A model generated the notes under the pieces. The model had not been told where the DNA came from and did not search any database. It was given only the letters and a program-made list of their open reading frames with translations. This document shows positions 1-13,600 of a stretch of DNA of 64,000 bases, piece by piece. The DNA is taken from the NCBI GenBank assembly GCA_032622095.1, contig CP136062.1:53611849-53675848 (forward strand), written 5' to 3'. The translations under genes and the position numbers were made by a program. Origin of the DNA: Siphonodentalium dalli. Taxonomy: Eukaryota; Mollusca; Scaphopoda; Gadilida; Siphonodentaliidae. Position 1 is the stretch's first letter. The number at the start of each line of letters is the position of its first letter.

Positions 1-1
1 A

Positions 2-471
2 CGCAACAAGCTTAGAACATACAGAACGTTCAAAACAATCACTTGTTTGGAGGAATATCTTGACATCATTTCCACCCCAAACAACGAGAATCCCTCACGA
101 AATTCAGAATTAGTTGTCACACACTGGGCATTGGGCGCGGACGCTATTTAGATTTCGATGAAGCAGACCGTAAATGTGAAACCTGCAACCAAATTGATAA
201 TGAGGAGCACTTTCTCCTCCATTGTACATCACTGTCCGACGAGCGCGCCATATTTCACGAGAAACTAATACCTGATCTCCTAACCACCCCTAACGAGATG
301 TTATTCAATAAAATATTAACAAGCACAGACCCAACAACTCTACAGGCACTGGCATATTTCGTCCACTGTGGACTGAAAAAGAAAGGTGTTTGGCGATCAA
401 GTGACGAACTGGTTAATCGAGTACAACAAAAAAGGAACACTGCCCTATCAGTCAAATTTACATTAACATAG
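2..471 (+). pseudogene. LINE ORF2 C-terminal fragment (5'-truncated, one frameshift)
   Basis: This is the C-terminal end of a non-LTR retrotransposon reverse-transcriptase protein, cut by the window edge. From base 2 one frame reads RNKLRTYRTFK, a run typical of the region after the RT domain. Around 120-135 the frame moves by one base. From 133 the new frame runs to TAG at 469-471 and contains the zinc-finger-like CETCNQIDNEEHFLLHC (C-x2-C-x7-H-x4-C) found at the end of many CR1/Jockey-type ORF2 proteins. The frameshift and lack of flanking ORF mark it as dead. The element's 3' untranslated end probably runs to about 605, ending near AATAAACTTGATTGATAG. Family placement is from motif recognition only. 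Confidence 0.7.
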
Positions 472-3108
472 AATAACATTATTATGTATTTGTTGCTACT
501 TATTTTGTTCCATGCATATTCGATGTTCTTGTCCTGTTATTCTATATATATGTTATTGTACATTTGACCATACATGGTGTAACGTACTAATAAACTTGAT
601 TGATAGAGTGATCTAAATTGCGTAAACAACACTTGGAAGCTCGGGCGATCCATGTCCGTTTATACATGTATATATATATTCACCAGCGAATATGGAACAA
701 TTAATATTGTATATCTTTGGAAGTGTTTTCGTCTCCCATTTGTATACAACGTCATATGGGCAAATCTTGTAATCTGATGGTACATGTATATCGGGTTTAT
801 AGCAGACAATGTCAATTGAATTTTAATGGTCAATGACTGAGCACTGGCACTAACGTGGTAAACGAGGCTTTTGTGCGTTGATCTATTCAAAGGGTCAATT
901 TAAGACATATTATGTACTTGTTCGGGTGTGTTAAATTGATAAGTTAGTATGCAGGCGCTATGCCAACTAAAGGAATATTACATTCTACTAACATCGCCAA
1001 AAATTTGAACCAAATTGGCCGTAGCACTCCATAGAAAACATCGTCATAACTACGCTCAATTGTAAATATTTACTAATCGATTCGGGACGAATCTATAGGC
1101 GATAAACTAACGAAAACAATTTCGCCATCGAGAGTCACTGCATTTAATTAATATATAAGAATGACGGTGTGTGCTGTGACGTTTGCTACACTATTTGTAA
1201 AAAAAAATACTACATTGAACAGATTATTCTCCATTTCTATGTTATCACCATACCGGAGTGTTTTACATCACTTTAATACAAATAGTAAAATGTGTGCATA
1301 TGACTTGCTTGAAACGATTAACATTTGGATGTTTTTTGTGTGTATTTCTTGACCACCATATGATGCATTCTTCCTAAATGTTATATGTACCAAAATGTTA
1401 TATGTACCAAGCCTCTACCAATTACTGGTCAATTGTTTTGAACATTAGTACATATATTTACCACTATGGTAACTTATACACATGCAAATGCGAGCTTTGT
1501 TGGATTTTGTTCAGTAAAGCTATCCTCATTGTTCAACTTAGATATAATGATCGGAAACATGCATGTACTGAATTGTGTCTAAGTTTGATCTTTAAAACTT
1601 GACACACTATGCTTGCTATATGCCATTGACGAGAGCCTGTCCGCATATGAATATGAACTCGGTCTGCATGGTGTAATTTGTTTTCGTATAGTGTTATGGC
1701 TATCCTTAAATCCACATATCGATTTATATATATACGGTCCGCATTATGACGCATGCGCTTGTACTCACGTTGGTATAGTGGTAAAGTTTTTGTTATTACA
1801 TCAGACCAAATCCCCTAAATACAATTTTAATACATGTAGTCCACCTTTAAATTTGCATCGATGCGAGTACATGGGGAATTTGTCATAAGATGGGTCGAGT
1901 CTGGCTGTGTTTTTGTTTGCATATTCAATGTTCCCATTGTGCGCGAGTCAAGAAGAGTAATGACTCTCGATGTACAGGTTTGGCAGAACTGGGTTTCGAG
2001 TTAAAGTCACATGGCCGTTTGTCTCGCACATTAACCTCATGATGTTTGCATTTTAATTTTTCTCGGTATCGAAATAGGTCAATAAACTACTCGAAATATT
2101 ATTCCGCGGGCTGTTCCTGATGCCGTAAACATAAAGAGTGTCTGTTTAACCTATATATGTGGAAACACTTGAACCAGCTCGAGATATATAGCTATAGCCA
2201 TGGAAATTATTTTCAATAAAAATATGAAGCCGGGATATCAGTATTTTGTGTATTTGTCAACCTGTCTTATATATACATACTTCCAAATTATGTAGACAAA
2301 AATTGGAATCTGGAATGATCCATGTCCGTTTAAGGCATGCCATCTACGAGTGTGCAAATTGTGAAACAACGCCCAAACAGACTCTAGAAGTCATAACTCC
2401 TGAAATAAAATTTGGACCGGACTGATTTCCGATATCATATGCAATATAGACATATAGTCATAAGTAGAAGCCACACATGGCCACAATTGGTTAACATCGA
2501 AGTTATGAACTGTTGTGCCTATATGTCGCGAAATAGACATGCGGGAAATAATTCAGGAGGTATACCTCCAAATACAATTAGGATAAAATTGGTGTTCGAC
2601 ACATTCAAGATATTCGTGAGTATAATACATGAATATATTATATACCAATACTTTCGAATTTTTCCCAGTATCGCAATATGTCGATAAATACTTGCACCAT
2701 ACATTTATATATACGGGGAATATGAAGTCACAAAAATACAACTACATGTCAACACGGTCTTTGGGTCCCAAATAAACAACATAAATGACAGTGCACGACA
2801 CGGAACATAAAATAACGTTCTGTGTTAGCCGGTATATAGCCTATGCCATGCAGATATGCATGGTGTAAATAAAGAGTGTTTGTTTTCACTTCTGGGCGAA
2901 AAAAATGAAAAATGGGTGTCACATTGGCAAGTATTTTGTTTCAGAGCGTATGAAGCCGGTATATCAACATTTCGTGTTTTTATCAATTTATCATATATAT
3001 ATATACCTCATTTCAAACTGTGTGGGCAATATTTGGAAGCTTGAATGAGCTATGTCCGTTTGAGGTAACTCCGTCACACCAAGTGTTATCAATGCATTTG
3101 GGACAGTA
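472..3108. other. Non-coding DNA with diverged dispersed repeats
   Basis: No convincing gene. Short related blocks recur: a sequence ending in CATGTCCGTTT occurs near 630-660 and 2300-2335, with a related form (TATGTCCGTTT) near 3030-3062. The block with 'agccgggatatcag' near 2229 is echoed near 2953. These look like old copies of one repeat family. The segment at about 930-1290 is related to about 28505-28865 and is listed separately. Confidence 0.5.
930..1290 (+). repeat. Diverged dispersed repeat, copy 1 (partner near 28.5 kb)
   Basis: Shares ordered blocks with 28505-28865: 'attgataagttagt', 'cattctactaacatc', 'aattgtaaatatttac', 'gccatcgagagtca', 'taatatataagaatgacg' and a 'ccggagtgtttt/ccggagtgtttc' end. 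The order and spacing are kept while single bases differ, so this is an old interspersed repeat rather than a recent duplication. No coding frame is evident. Confidence 0.6.
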
Positions 3109-4539
3109 ATGTTGGCTGAAATATGTCAAACTGTGCAGCTTGGCAATCCACATTACATATTTATATAGTTCATTTGGGATATGATAAAGACACTCTCTAC
3201 ACATAGATTAGCTGCATGCACGATAACACTTATTGTTTTCTAACCGAAAATAACACAGATTATAACATACCGTTATGTATAGGCTGAAAAAAATCAAAGC
3301 GTGTTAAACTTCTTTCGAAAGTCCACATCTGGCCATGCACGACAACCTCTCACTAATGAGTCCATATGCCCAATCTAATTATTTTCTGGTCAATGTAGGA
3401 TATACCCATGACGGTTGTATAGTGTCAAATCGGACAAGGCAACTTTATTGTAATTAGAACTAGGAAATGTAACATGGGACCAATACTTTAACACATAATA
3501 CTGCCTTTTTGTGAAATTTCACCAGCGCCTGTGTACCCGAGTATTATGAAACCCACTTATTAGTAAGAATGTCCGGAATCGGGCGATTAGTTGTAACTAT
3601 ACATACTTTATTAAATCGTCAAAAGGGTAAATTGGCGAGCACGAATTAATGTTATGCTGGCTTCATATGCTCAGAAAAAATCATGTTCATTATCACCGCC
3701 ATTTCTCAGTCGTTTTCAACTTATCGCACAAAAGTGAAACAAAACGCTCTTTATTATTACCAATCAGGAATAGACTAACACGGAACGCTCTTTTCTGTTC
3801 CATGCCGTGCATATGGCTGTTGTTTGGGAACCAAATGCCGTGTTAAAATTGTGTTTTGTTTACTCCAATGCGACATGCAGGCACAGGCAATGCCTACATA
3901 AATGTAGTTCAATCATGTAAAGACCTATTTCGATACCGGGAAAACTTAAAAAGGGAAACATGTATTTTGAGGTGCAAACTGCCATATGGCTTTAGATTAA
4001 AACAAAAATTGGAATTAATATTTTTTCTGGATTGTGCTATGCTCCAGATAACGTTTTTTTATTCTGGTAAATAACTATATTCCAATGCTCTGACCAACTT
4101 AGAGCACCACATCCAATGGGTTAACTGGAAAATCCAGTTGGGCGTGTGTTGACCAAGAAACACAACCCGTGCGCTGTACGACATTGAACACTCTTGACAA
4201 TGGATGTGATTTACAAATAAAACGGGAAACTATTGTTACAAGAGATGGAGCTAGATCTCTCCAGATCGAGAAAAGAATCTGACTCTTCCAACAGATATAC
4301 ATGTAGGCGCTGTCTTGCTAGATCGAGAAAAGAATCCCAACTCTATCAACAGATGTGGTAACGTGAGACAATATATAATATCGTTGCTGATAAGATTGCA
4401 TAATTCAACGATTCGACCACATGCTTAAGTGTGCCCCATCCGACATTGTTGACTGGCACTCCAATAAACGCTTATGGTATACAGTGTCTGTGGTTAGTTA
4501 CACATTAATGAATATTTAAGAGCATGATTAGTGAAAATG
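3109..4539 (+). repeat. Tandem duplication, copy 1 (~1.43 kb)
   Basis: The sequence from 'atgttggctgaaata' at 3109 reappears from 4566 with an offset of 1457-1461 bases. The copies remain very similar, with scattered substitutions and one- to few-base indels. Short open frames inside (for example 3856-4074) occur in both copies but show no recognisable protein, so I treat it as non-coding duplicated DNA. Confidence 0.85.
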
Positions 4540-4565
4540 TAATTAGTGACCCATTTGAGATAGTC

Positions 4566-5993
4566 ATGTTGGCTGAAATAAGTAAAAATGTGCATCTTGG
4601 CAATCCACATTACATATTTATATAGTTCATTTGGGATATGAGAAAGACACTCTCTACACATAGATTAGCTGCATGCACGATAACACTTATTGTTTTCTAA
4701 CCGAAAATAACACAGATTATAACATACCGTTATATATTCTAGGCTGAAAAAAATCAAAGCGTGTTAAACTTCTTTCGAAAGTCCACATCTGGCCATGCAC
4801 GACAACCTCTCACTAATGAGTCCATATGCCCAATCTAATTATTTTCTGGTCAATGTAGGATATAGCCATGACGGCTGTATAGTGTCAAATCGGACAAGGC
4901 AACTTTATTGTAATTAGAACTCGGAAATGTAACATGGGACCAATACTTTAACACATAATACTGCCTTTTTGTGAAATTTCACCAGCGCCTGTGTACCCGA
5001 GTATTATGAAACCCACTTATTAGTAAGAATGTCCGGAATCGGGCGATTAGTTGTAACTATACATACTTTATTAAATCGTCAAAAGGGTAAATTGGCGAGC
5101 ACGAATTAATATTATGCTAGCTTTATATGGTCAGAAAAAAATCATGTTCATTGTCACCGCCATTTCGCAGTCGTTTTCAACTTATCGAACAAAAGTGAAA
5201 CAAAACGCTCTTTATTATTACCAATCAGGAATAGACTAACACGGAACGCTCTTTTCTGTTCCATGCCGTGCATATGGCTGTTGTTTGGGAACCAAATGCC
5301 GTGTTAAAATTGTGTTTTGTTTACTCCAATACGACATGCAGGCACAGGCAATGCCTACATAAATGTAGTTCAATCATGTAAAGACCTATTTCGATACCGG
5401 GAAAACTTAAAAAGGGAAACATGTATTTTGAGGTGCAAACTGCCATATGGCTTTAGATTAAAACAAAAATTGGAATTAATTTTTTTTCTGAATTGAGCTA
5501 TGCTCCAGATAACGTTTTTGTATTCTGGTAAATAACTATATTCCAATGCTCTGACCAACTTAGAGCACCACATCCAATGGGTTAACTGGAAAATCCAGTT
5601 GGGCGTGTGTTGACCAAGAAACACAACCCGTGCGCTGTACGACATTGAACACTCTTGACAATGGATGTGCTTTACAGATAAAACGGGAAACTATTGTTAC
5701 AAGAGATGGAGCTAGATCTCTCCAGATCGAGAAAAGAATCTAACTCTCCCACAGATATAGGCGCTGTCTTGCTAGATCGAGAAAAGAATCCCAACTATAT
5801 CAACAGATGTGGTAACGTGAGCCAATATATAATATCGTTGCTGATAAGATTGCATAATTCAACGATTCGACCACATGCTTAAGTGTGCCCCATCCGACAT
5901 TGTTGACTGGCACTCCAATAAACACTTATGGTATACAGTGTTTGTGGTTTAGTTGCCCATTAACGAATATTTAAGAGCATGGTTAGTGAAAAT
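4566..5993 (+). repeat. Tandem duplication, copy 2 (~1.43 kb)
   Basis: Second copy of the unit at 3109-4539, ending near 'gtgaaaattt'. It differs by point changes and small indels (for example, a short stretch present at 4290-4305 is shortened near 5750-5760). The two copies are separated by about 25 bases. Confidence 0.85.
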
Positions 5994-6054
5994 TTGTGTG
6001 AAATCGGACATGAGCGAGCGATAATTTTAAACGCGCCAAAATCGTGACAGATAA

Positions 6055-6123
6055 ACACACACACAATCTCGCTATCTCACGCCCCACACATAGAGCCTCA
6101 CACACACACACCCTCACACACAC

Positions 6124-6165
<42 letters not shown>

Positions 6166-6172
6166 CTCACAC
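6055..6172 (+). repeat. (CA)n microsatellite
   Basis: Alternating CA, purest at about 6127-6163 and flanked by impure CACACACCCT segments. It creates meaningless open frames on both strands. Confidence 0.95.
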
Positions 6173-7659
6173 ACTTGTTATATACATGTAGTTTATTTGG
6201 TGTATATACAAAATATTGATATCCGAATAAAATAAAATACCATAAAATGTATAATTTTATTACATCATCCTACTGTTATTCCATTCGTCATAATATATAA
6301 ATATCAATCACCGATATACATGTACAAACAAAAGATGACACTACCTTGCCAGTCTAATCCGAAAAAACTACCGGAATGTCACATTCGAACTATTAGTATA
6401 TGACTTTGACTGGCTAATAGTGACATATTGTTAATATTATTATACTACTTGGTCAGTATGTTATCGACCAAAATATATCGGACCTACATGTAGGAATACT
6501 CATAAGAACCTTATTTCGCGCTCCGCGTATAATGTGCCGCATTTCTTGGTATACAGTGGGACATGGTCGTTTTATTTATAGAAACGTGATTTTTTTGAGA
6601 GGAAAAGAAGTCGAACTGCGACCCGGAGGCCGAGTCCGGTAAAAGATGTGGTTGGGAATTATGGTGATATGCATGAGAAACCTTCAGTGATAAGCCTTAT
6701 ATAGTTGTCATAATTTGAAGGATTAGTTGTTTTAACGGAATTATGAGTTGGTCATTCGTGAAACCAAAATATGTTATATTTCCATAATTGCAATCATGGG
6801 TATATAATATATGATCTGGAATGCGTTGCAATTTCTGACAGTGCTATTGCTCGTCAGTGCCATACTTCACACCGATACGACGTTACGGTCGTTACCTCGG
6901 GCTCATATCGCAGTCGATATCAAACTAACCAGGTAATAGACTGTAATAGCCCAATAATTATTATTGGAGACTGCCCATCAATCACACTCCTTGTCATACT
7001 TGATTATGGCTAGGCCCAGTTTCATAAAAGCAACTGACATAGTTGGGACGTAAGATGGTCTTAAGTTCAAACTTCAGTCGTAAGTGCGTTTCACGAACAG
7101 TGTCTTACTTAATATAGTCTTAATTTTGGTCTTAACTTTAGTCTAACGTGAGGTTCTTAGGAAAAATCCTAAAATTAAGACATAAGTTATGGTCCTCCTT
7201 TTGTCGGACATATAGATGGGATCTGGTTCGTGTATGTTATTATAAATAAATTTAAATGAATAACATCTTACGAACACGGAGGGATGTTTCGGAAATTGTG
7301 GTCTATAGTTAATAGCCAAATGGTACGCTGTAGCAGGGACGTGACCTGCAATGGTTGCGCGATTGGAGGGGTGTGATGCAGTGTCCATTCCCAATACTAA
7401 CTGGAAAAAGCCAAGACCTAACTATACAGTTCTCATTGTTGAAACAAAAAGAATATATTTTCATAGATTTGAACAGTATTTGCGATTCAAATCACAGAAT
7501 TGTAATGTTTACAGTAATCATGTTATGACAATTGGTCCGAACATTTCCACATCTAGGATAATAGTGAATGAGTTATACTCAGCTGTTTGATCAGTTCTGA
7601 TTTCGGCTATTTTTATATGCTTTACATGCTATATTATTATGTTATAATTTGATTGTAAA
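6173..7659. other. Intergenic sequence, no gene seen
   Basis: AT-rich sequence without a recognisable coding frame. At about 7017-7190 there is a stretch rich in 'gtcttaa/ttaagac' and 'cttaag'-type inverted words starting near 'ggcccagtttcataaaag'. It has the look of a short non-autonomous repeat, but I could not define ends or a target duplication. Confidence 0.4.
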
Positions 7660-10600
7660 ATGCCATTTGTAAACACACCGATCCCCACCCATCACACCGG
7701 GGGTACCACAACGAGGGGGTGAAAATGGGGTAAGGACTATTTTCGAGAACGGTGAGGATTACAACCGATTTGACGGGATGGGTGGGTGGCCAGCCACAAA
7801 TACACCCTAGAAACACACTTACCCACAACCATCATCCTCGGTGGGGAGGGGGGGGGGGGTACCACACGAGGGGGTGAAATGGGGTATGGATGGAAAATAT
7901 TCGAGAAAGGTAAGGATTTCGACCAATTTAACGGAATGAGTGGGTGGCCCACCCCAAATACACCCTGGAAATACCCCGATCCCCACCCCCCTCCGGGGGT
8001 ACCACCGAAGGGATGCAAATGGGGTATGGACCATTTTCGAGAATGGTAAGGATTTCAACCAATTTCACGGTATGGGTGGTCCACACCAAATACTCCATAG
8101 AAACACCCCGATCCCCCACCCATCACCTCGGGGGTACCAATCGAGAAGGTGGAAATGGGGTATGGACCATTTTCGCAAACGGTAAGGATTTCGACCGATT
8201 TGATGTTATGGGCGCTTGGCACACCCAAATACACAATATAAACACCCGTCGCCCCTCAACATCACTCCCGGGGGTACAACTCGAGGGGTGAAAACGAGAA
8301 CGGTAAGAACATCGACCGATTTGACGGCATGGGTGGGTGACCCGCCCCAAATAAACCATATAAACACCCGAACCCCACCAATCACCCGGGGGGGGGGAGG
8401 GGTTAACACTCCGAGGGGTAAACATTGGGTATGGACCATTTTCGAGAACGGTACGGATTTCGACCGATTTGATGGCATTTGGGTGGGTGGCCCGCCTCTA
8501 TACACCATAGAAACACCCCACCACCTGTCAGCTGGGGGTACCTCCCAAGGGGGTGAAAATGAGGTACATGTATCGACCATTTTCGAGAAGGTAAGAATTT
8601 CGACCGATTTGACTACATGGCAGAGTGGCCCGCCAAAACACCACCCTAGAAACACTCCGACCCCTCCAATCACCCGGAGGTACCACTCCAAATACACCAT
8701 AGAAACACCCATACCCCCATCCATCACCACGGGGGTACCACCCCGAGGGGGTGAACATGGGGTATGGACCATTTTCGAGAACGGTAAGGGTTTCGACCGA
8801 TTGGACGGTATGAATGGGTTGCCCGCCCAAAACACGCCATACAAACGTCCCGACCCTCATCATCATCCACGGGAGGTAGGCTACCACCCGAGGGGGGTAA
8901 AATGGGGTATGGACCATTTTCGAGAACGGTAAAGATTTCAACCAGTTTGACGGCATGTGTGGGTGACCCGCCCAAAATAGACCATGGAAACACCCCGATC
9001 CCCACCCATCACCCCGGCGGTACCACCCCGAGGAGATGAAAATGGGGTATGGACCATTTTCGAGAAAGGATAGGACTTCAACCGATTTGACGGCACGGGT
9101 GGATGGCTTACCCAAATACACCATAGAAACACACGATCGCACACCCATCACCACCGTGGGTACCACCCGAGGGGGTGAACATTGGGTATGGACCATTTTC
9201 GAAAACGGTAAGGATTTCAACTGATTTGACGGCGTGCGTGGGTGGCCAGCCACAAATACAAACTAGAAACACACCTACCCCAACCATCATCCCCTGGGGT
9301 ACCACCCCGAGGGGGTAAAAATGGAGTATGGACAATATTCGAGGACGGTAAGGATTTCGACAGAGTTGACGTCATGGGTGGGTGGCCCGCCCAAAATACA
9401 ACCTAGAAACACCCGAACCCCACCCATCACCGGTGGGAGGGGGGGGGGGGGTAACACTCCAAAGGGGTGAACTTGGGTATGGACCATTTTCGAGAACGGT
9501 AAGTATTTCGACCGATTTGACGGCATTTTGGGTGGGTGGCCCGAATCAAATACATCACAGAAAAACCACACCAAAGGATTTCGACCGATTTGACTAGATG
9601 GGAGGGTGGTCCGCCAAAACCACACCCTCGAAACAGCCCGACACCACCAATCACCACCGGAGGTACCAGCCCGAGGGGGTGAAAATGGGGTATGGACCAT
9701 TTTCGAGAATTGTAAGGATTTCGACCGATTTGACGGCATGGATCGGTGGCCCACCCAAATAGACCATAGAAACACCCCGACAATACCAATCAGCCCGGTG
9801 GTACCCGCCCGAGGGGGTGAAAATTGGGTATGGAATATTTTCGACAACGGAAAAGATTTCGACCGATTTGACGGCATGGGTCTGTGGCCAGCCCCAAATA
9901 CACCCTAGAAACACCCAGACCCCATCCTTCACAACGGGGGTACACCCAAGGTGATGAGCATGATTATGGTATGGAACATTTTCGAGAACGTTACGAATTT
10001 CGACCGATTTGGCGGTATGAATGGGTGGCCTGCCACAAACACACCCTACACACACCCAACCCCCATCATCACCGTGGGAGGTAGGCTACCACCCAAGGGG
10101 TAAATATGGGGTATGGACCATTTTTGAGAACGGTAAGGATTTCAACTGATTTGACGGCGTGGGTGGGTGGCCAGCCACAAATACACACTAGAAACACACC
10201 TACCCCAACCATCATCCCCTGTGGTACCACCCCGAGGGGGTAAAAATGGAATATGGACAATTTTCGAGAACGGTAAAGATTTCAACCGATTTGACGTCAT
10301 GGGTGGGTGGCCCGCCCAAACTGCAACCTAGAAACACCCGAACCCCACCATTACCCGGGGGGGGGGGGGGTAACAATCCAAGGGGGGTGAACATTGGGTA
10401 TGGACCATTTTCGAGAACGGTAAGTATTTCGACCAATTTGACGGCATTTTGGGTGGGTGGCCCGCATGAAATACATCACAGAAAAACCACAACAACCTGT
10501 CAGCTGGGGGGTACCACGCAAGGGGGTGAAAATACTTCACCAAATACTTCATAGAAGCACCCGATCCCCACCTATCACCCCGGGGGGTACCAACCGAGAA

Positions 10601-13600
10601 GGTGGAAATGGGGTATGGACCATTTTCGCAAACGATAAGGATTTCGACCGATTTGATGTTATGGGCGCGTGGCACACCAAATGCACAATATAAACACCCC
10701 TCGCCCCTCAACATCACTCCCGGGGGTACAACCCGATGGGGTGAAAATGGGAACGGACCATTTTAGAGAACGGTAAGGACATCGACCGATTTGACGGCAT
10801 AGGTGGGTGACCCGCCCCAAATAAACCATAGAAACACCCGAACCCCACCCATTACCGGGGGGGGGGGGGGGGTAACACTCCGAGGGGTAAACATTGGGTA
10901 TGGACCATTTTCGAGAACGGTACGGATTTCGACCGATTGATGGCATTTGGGTGGGTGGCCCGCCTCTATACTCCATAGAAAAACCCATACCCCATCCATC
11001 ACCACGGGGGTACCACCCCGATGGGGTGAACATGGGGTATGGACCATTTTCGAGTACGGTAAGGATTTCGACCGATTTGACGGTATGAATGGGTTGCCCG
11101 CCAAAAAACACGCTCTACAAACGTCCCGACGCCCATCATCACCAATGGGAGGTAGGCTACCACCCGAGGGGGGTAAAATGGGGTATGGACCATTTTCGAG
11201 AACGGTAAATATTTCAACCAGTTTGACGGCATGTGTGGGTGACCCGCCCAAAATAGACCCTGGAAACACCCCGACCCCCACCCATCACCCCGGCGGTACC
11301 ACCCCGAGGAGATGAAAATGGGGTATGGACCATTTTCGAGAAAGGTAAGGACATTAACCGATTTGACGGCACGGGTGGATGGCTTACCCAAATACACCAT
11401 AGAAACACACGATCGCACACCCATCACCACCGTGGGTACCACCCGAGGGGGTGAACATGGGGTATGGACCATTTTCGAGAACGGTAAGGATTTCAACTGA
11501 TTTTACGGCGTGGGTGGGTGGCCATCCACAAATACAAACTAGAAACACACCTAACCCAACCATCATCCCCTGGGGTACCACCCCGAGGGGGTAAAAATGG
11601 AGTATGGACAATATTCGAGGTCGGTAAGGATTTCAACCGATTTGACGTTATGGGCGGGTGACACACCCCAATACACAATAGAAACACTCCACAACCGGTG
11701 AGTACCACCCGAGGGGTGAAAATGGGGTATGGATCATTTTCGAGAACGGTAAGGATTTCGACCGATTTGACGTCATGGGTGTGTGGCCCGCCCAAAATAC
11801 AACCTAGAAACACCAGAACCCCACCCATCACCCGGGGGAGGGGTGGTAACACTCCAAAGGGGTGAACATTGGGTATGGACCATTTTCGAGAACGGTAAGT
11901 ATTTCGACCGATTTGACGGCATTTTGGGTGGGTGGCCCGAATCAAATACATCACAGAAAAACCACACCAAAGGATTTCGACCGATTTGACTAGATGGGAG
12001 GGTGGCCCGCCAAAACCACACCCTCGAAACACCCCGACACCACCAATAACCACCGGAGGTACCAGCCCGAGGGGGTGAAAATGGGGTATGGACCATTTTC
12101 GAGAATTGTAAGGATTTCGACCGATTTGACGGCATGGATCGGTGGCCACCCCGAGATGAAAATGGGGTACGGACCATTTTCGAGAAAGGTAAGGACATCA
12201 ACCGATTTGATGGCATGGGTGGTGGCCCACCCCAAATAGACCATAGAAACACCCCGACCCCACCAATCAGCCCGGAGATACCAGCCCGATGGGGTGAAAA
12301 TGGGGTATGGCACATTTTCGAGAATGGTAAGAATTTCTACCGATTTGACGGCATGGGTCGGTGGCCAGCCACAAATACACCATAGAAAACGCCCGACCCA
12401 ACCAATCACCCCGGTGGTACCCGCCCGAGGGGGTGAAAATTGGGTATGGACCATTTTCGCAAACGGTAAGGATTTCGACCGATTTGATGTTATGGGCGCG
12501 TGGCACACCCAATACACAATATAAACACCCCTCGCCCTCAAAATCACTCCCGGGGGTACAACCCGATGGGGTGAAAATGGGAACGGACCATTTTCGAGAA
12601 CGGTAAGGACATCGAGCCATTTGACGGTATGGGTGGGTGACTCGCCCCAAATAAACCATAGAAACACCCGAACCCCACCCATCACGGGGGGGGGGGGGGG
12701 GTAACACTCCGAGGGGTAACCATTGGGTATGGAGTATTTTCGAGAACGGTACAGATTTCGACCGATTGATGGCATTTGGGTGGGTGGCCCGACTCTATAC
12801 ACCATAGAAAAACCCCATCCCACCTGTCAGCTGGGGGTACCTCCCAAGGGGGTGAACATGAGGTACATGTATCGACCATTTCCGAGAAGGTAAGAATTTC
12901 GACCGATTTGACTACATGGCAGGGTGGCCCACCATAACACCACCCTAGAAACACTCCGACCACTCCACTCACCCGGAGGTACCACCCTGAGGTGTGAACA
13001 TGGGGTATGGACCATTTTCGAGAACGGTAAGGGTTTCGACCGATTTGACGGCATGGGTGGGTGGCCCGCTCCAAATACACCCTAGAAACACCCATTCCCC
13101 CATCCATCACCACGGGGGTACCACCCCGAGGGGGTGAACATGGGGTATGGACCATTTTCGAGTACGGTAAGGATATCGACCGATTTGACGGTATGAATGG
13201 GTTGCCCTACTAACACGCCCTACAAACGTCCGACCCCCATCATCACCCACGGGAGGTATGCTACCACCCGAGCGGGTAAAATGGGGTATGGACCATTTTC
13301 GAGAACGGTAAAGATTTCAACCAATTTGACGGCATGTGTGGGTGACCCGCCCAAAATAGACCACGGAAACACCCCGATCCCCACCATCACCCCGGTGGTA
13401 CCACCCCGAGGAGATGAAAATGGGGTATGGACCATTTTCGAGAAAGGTAAGGACTTCAACCGATTTGACGGCACGGGTGGGTGGCTTACCCAAATACACC
13501 ATAGAAACACACGATCGCACACCCATCACCACCGTGGGTACCACCCGAGGGGGTGAACATGGGGTATGGACCATTTTCGAGAACGGTAAGGGTTTCAACT

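Noticed and set aside
8206-9253. Open frames of 200-240 codons on both strands in the satellite
   Set aside because: They occur in the same phase in monomer after monomer on both strands, their translation is the repeated monomer, and ends vary with G-run indels. Composition explains them.
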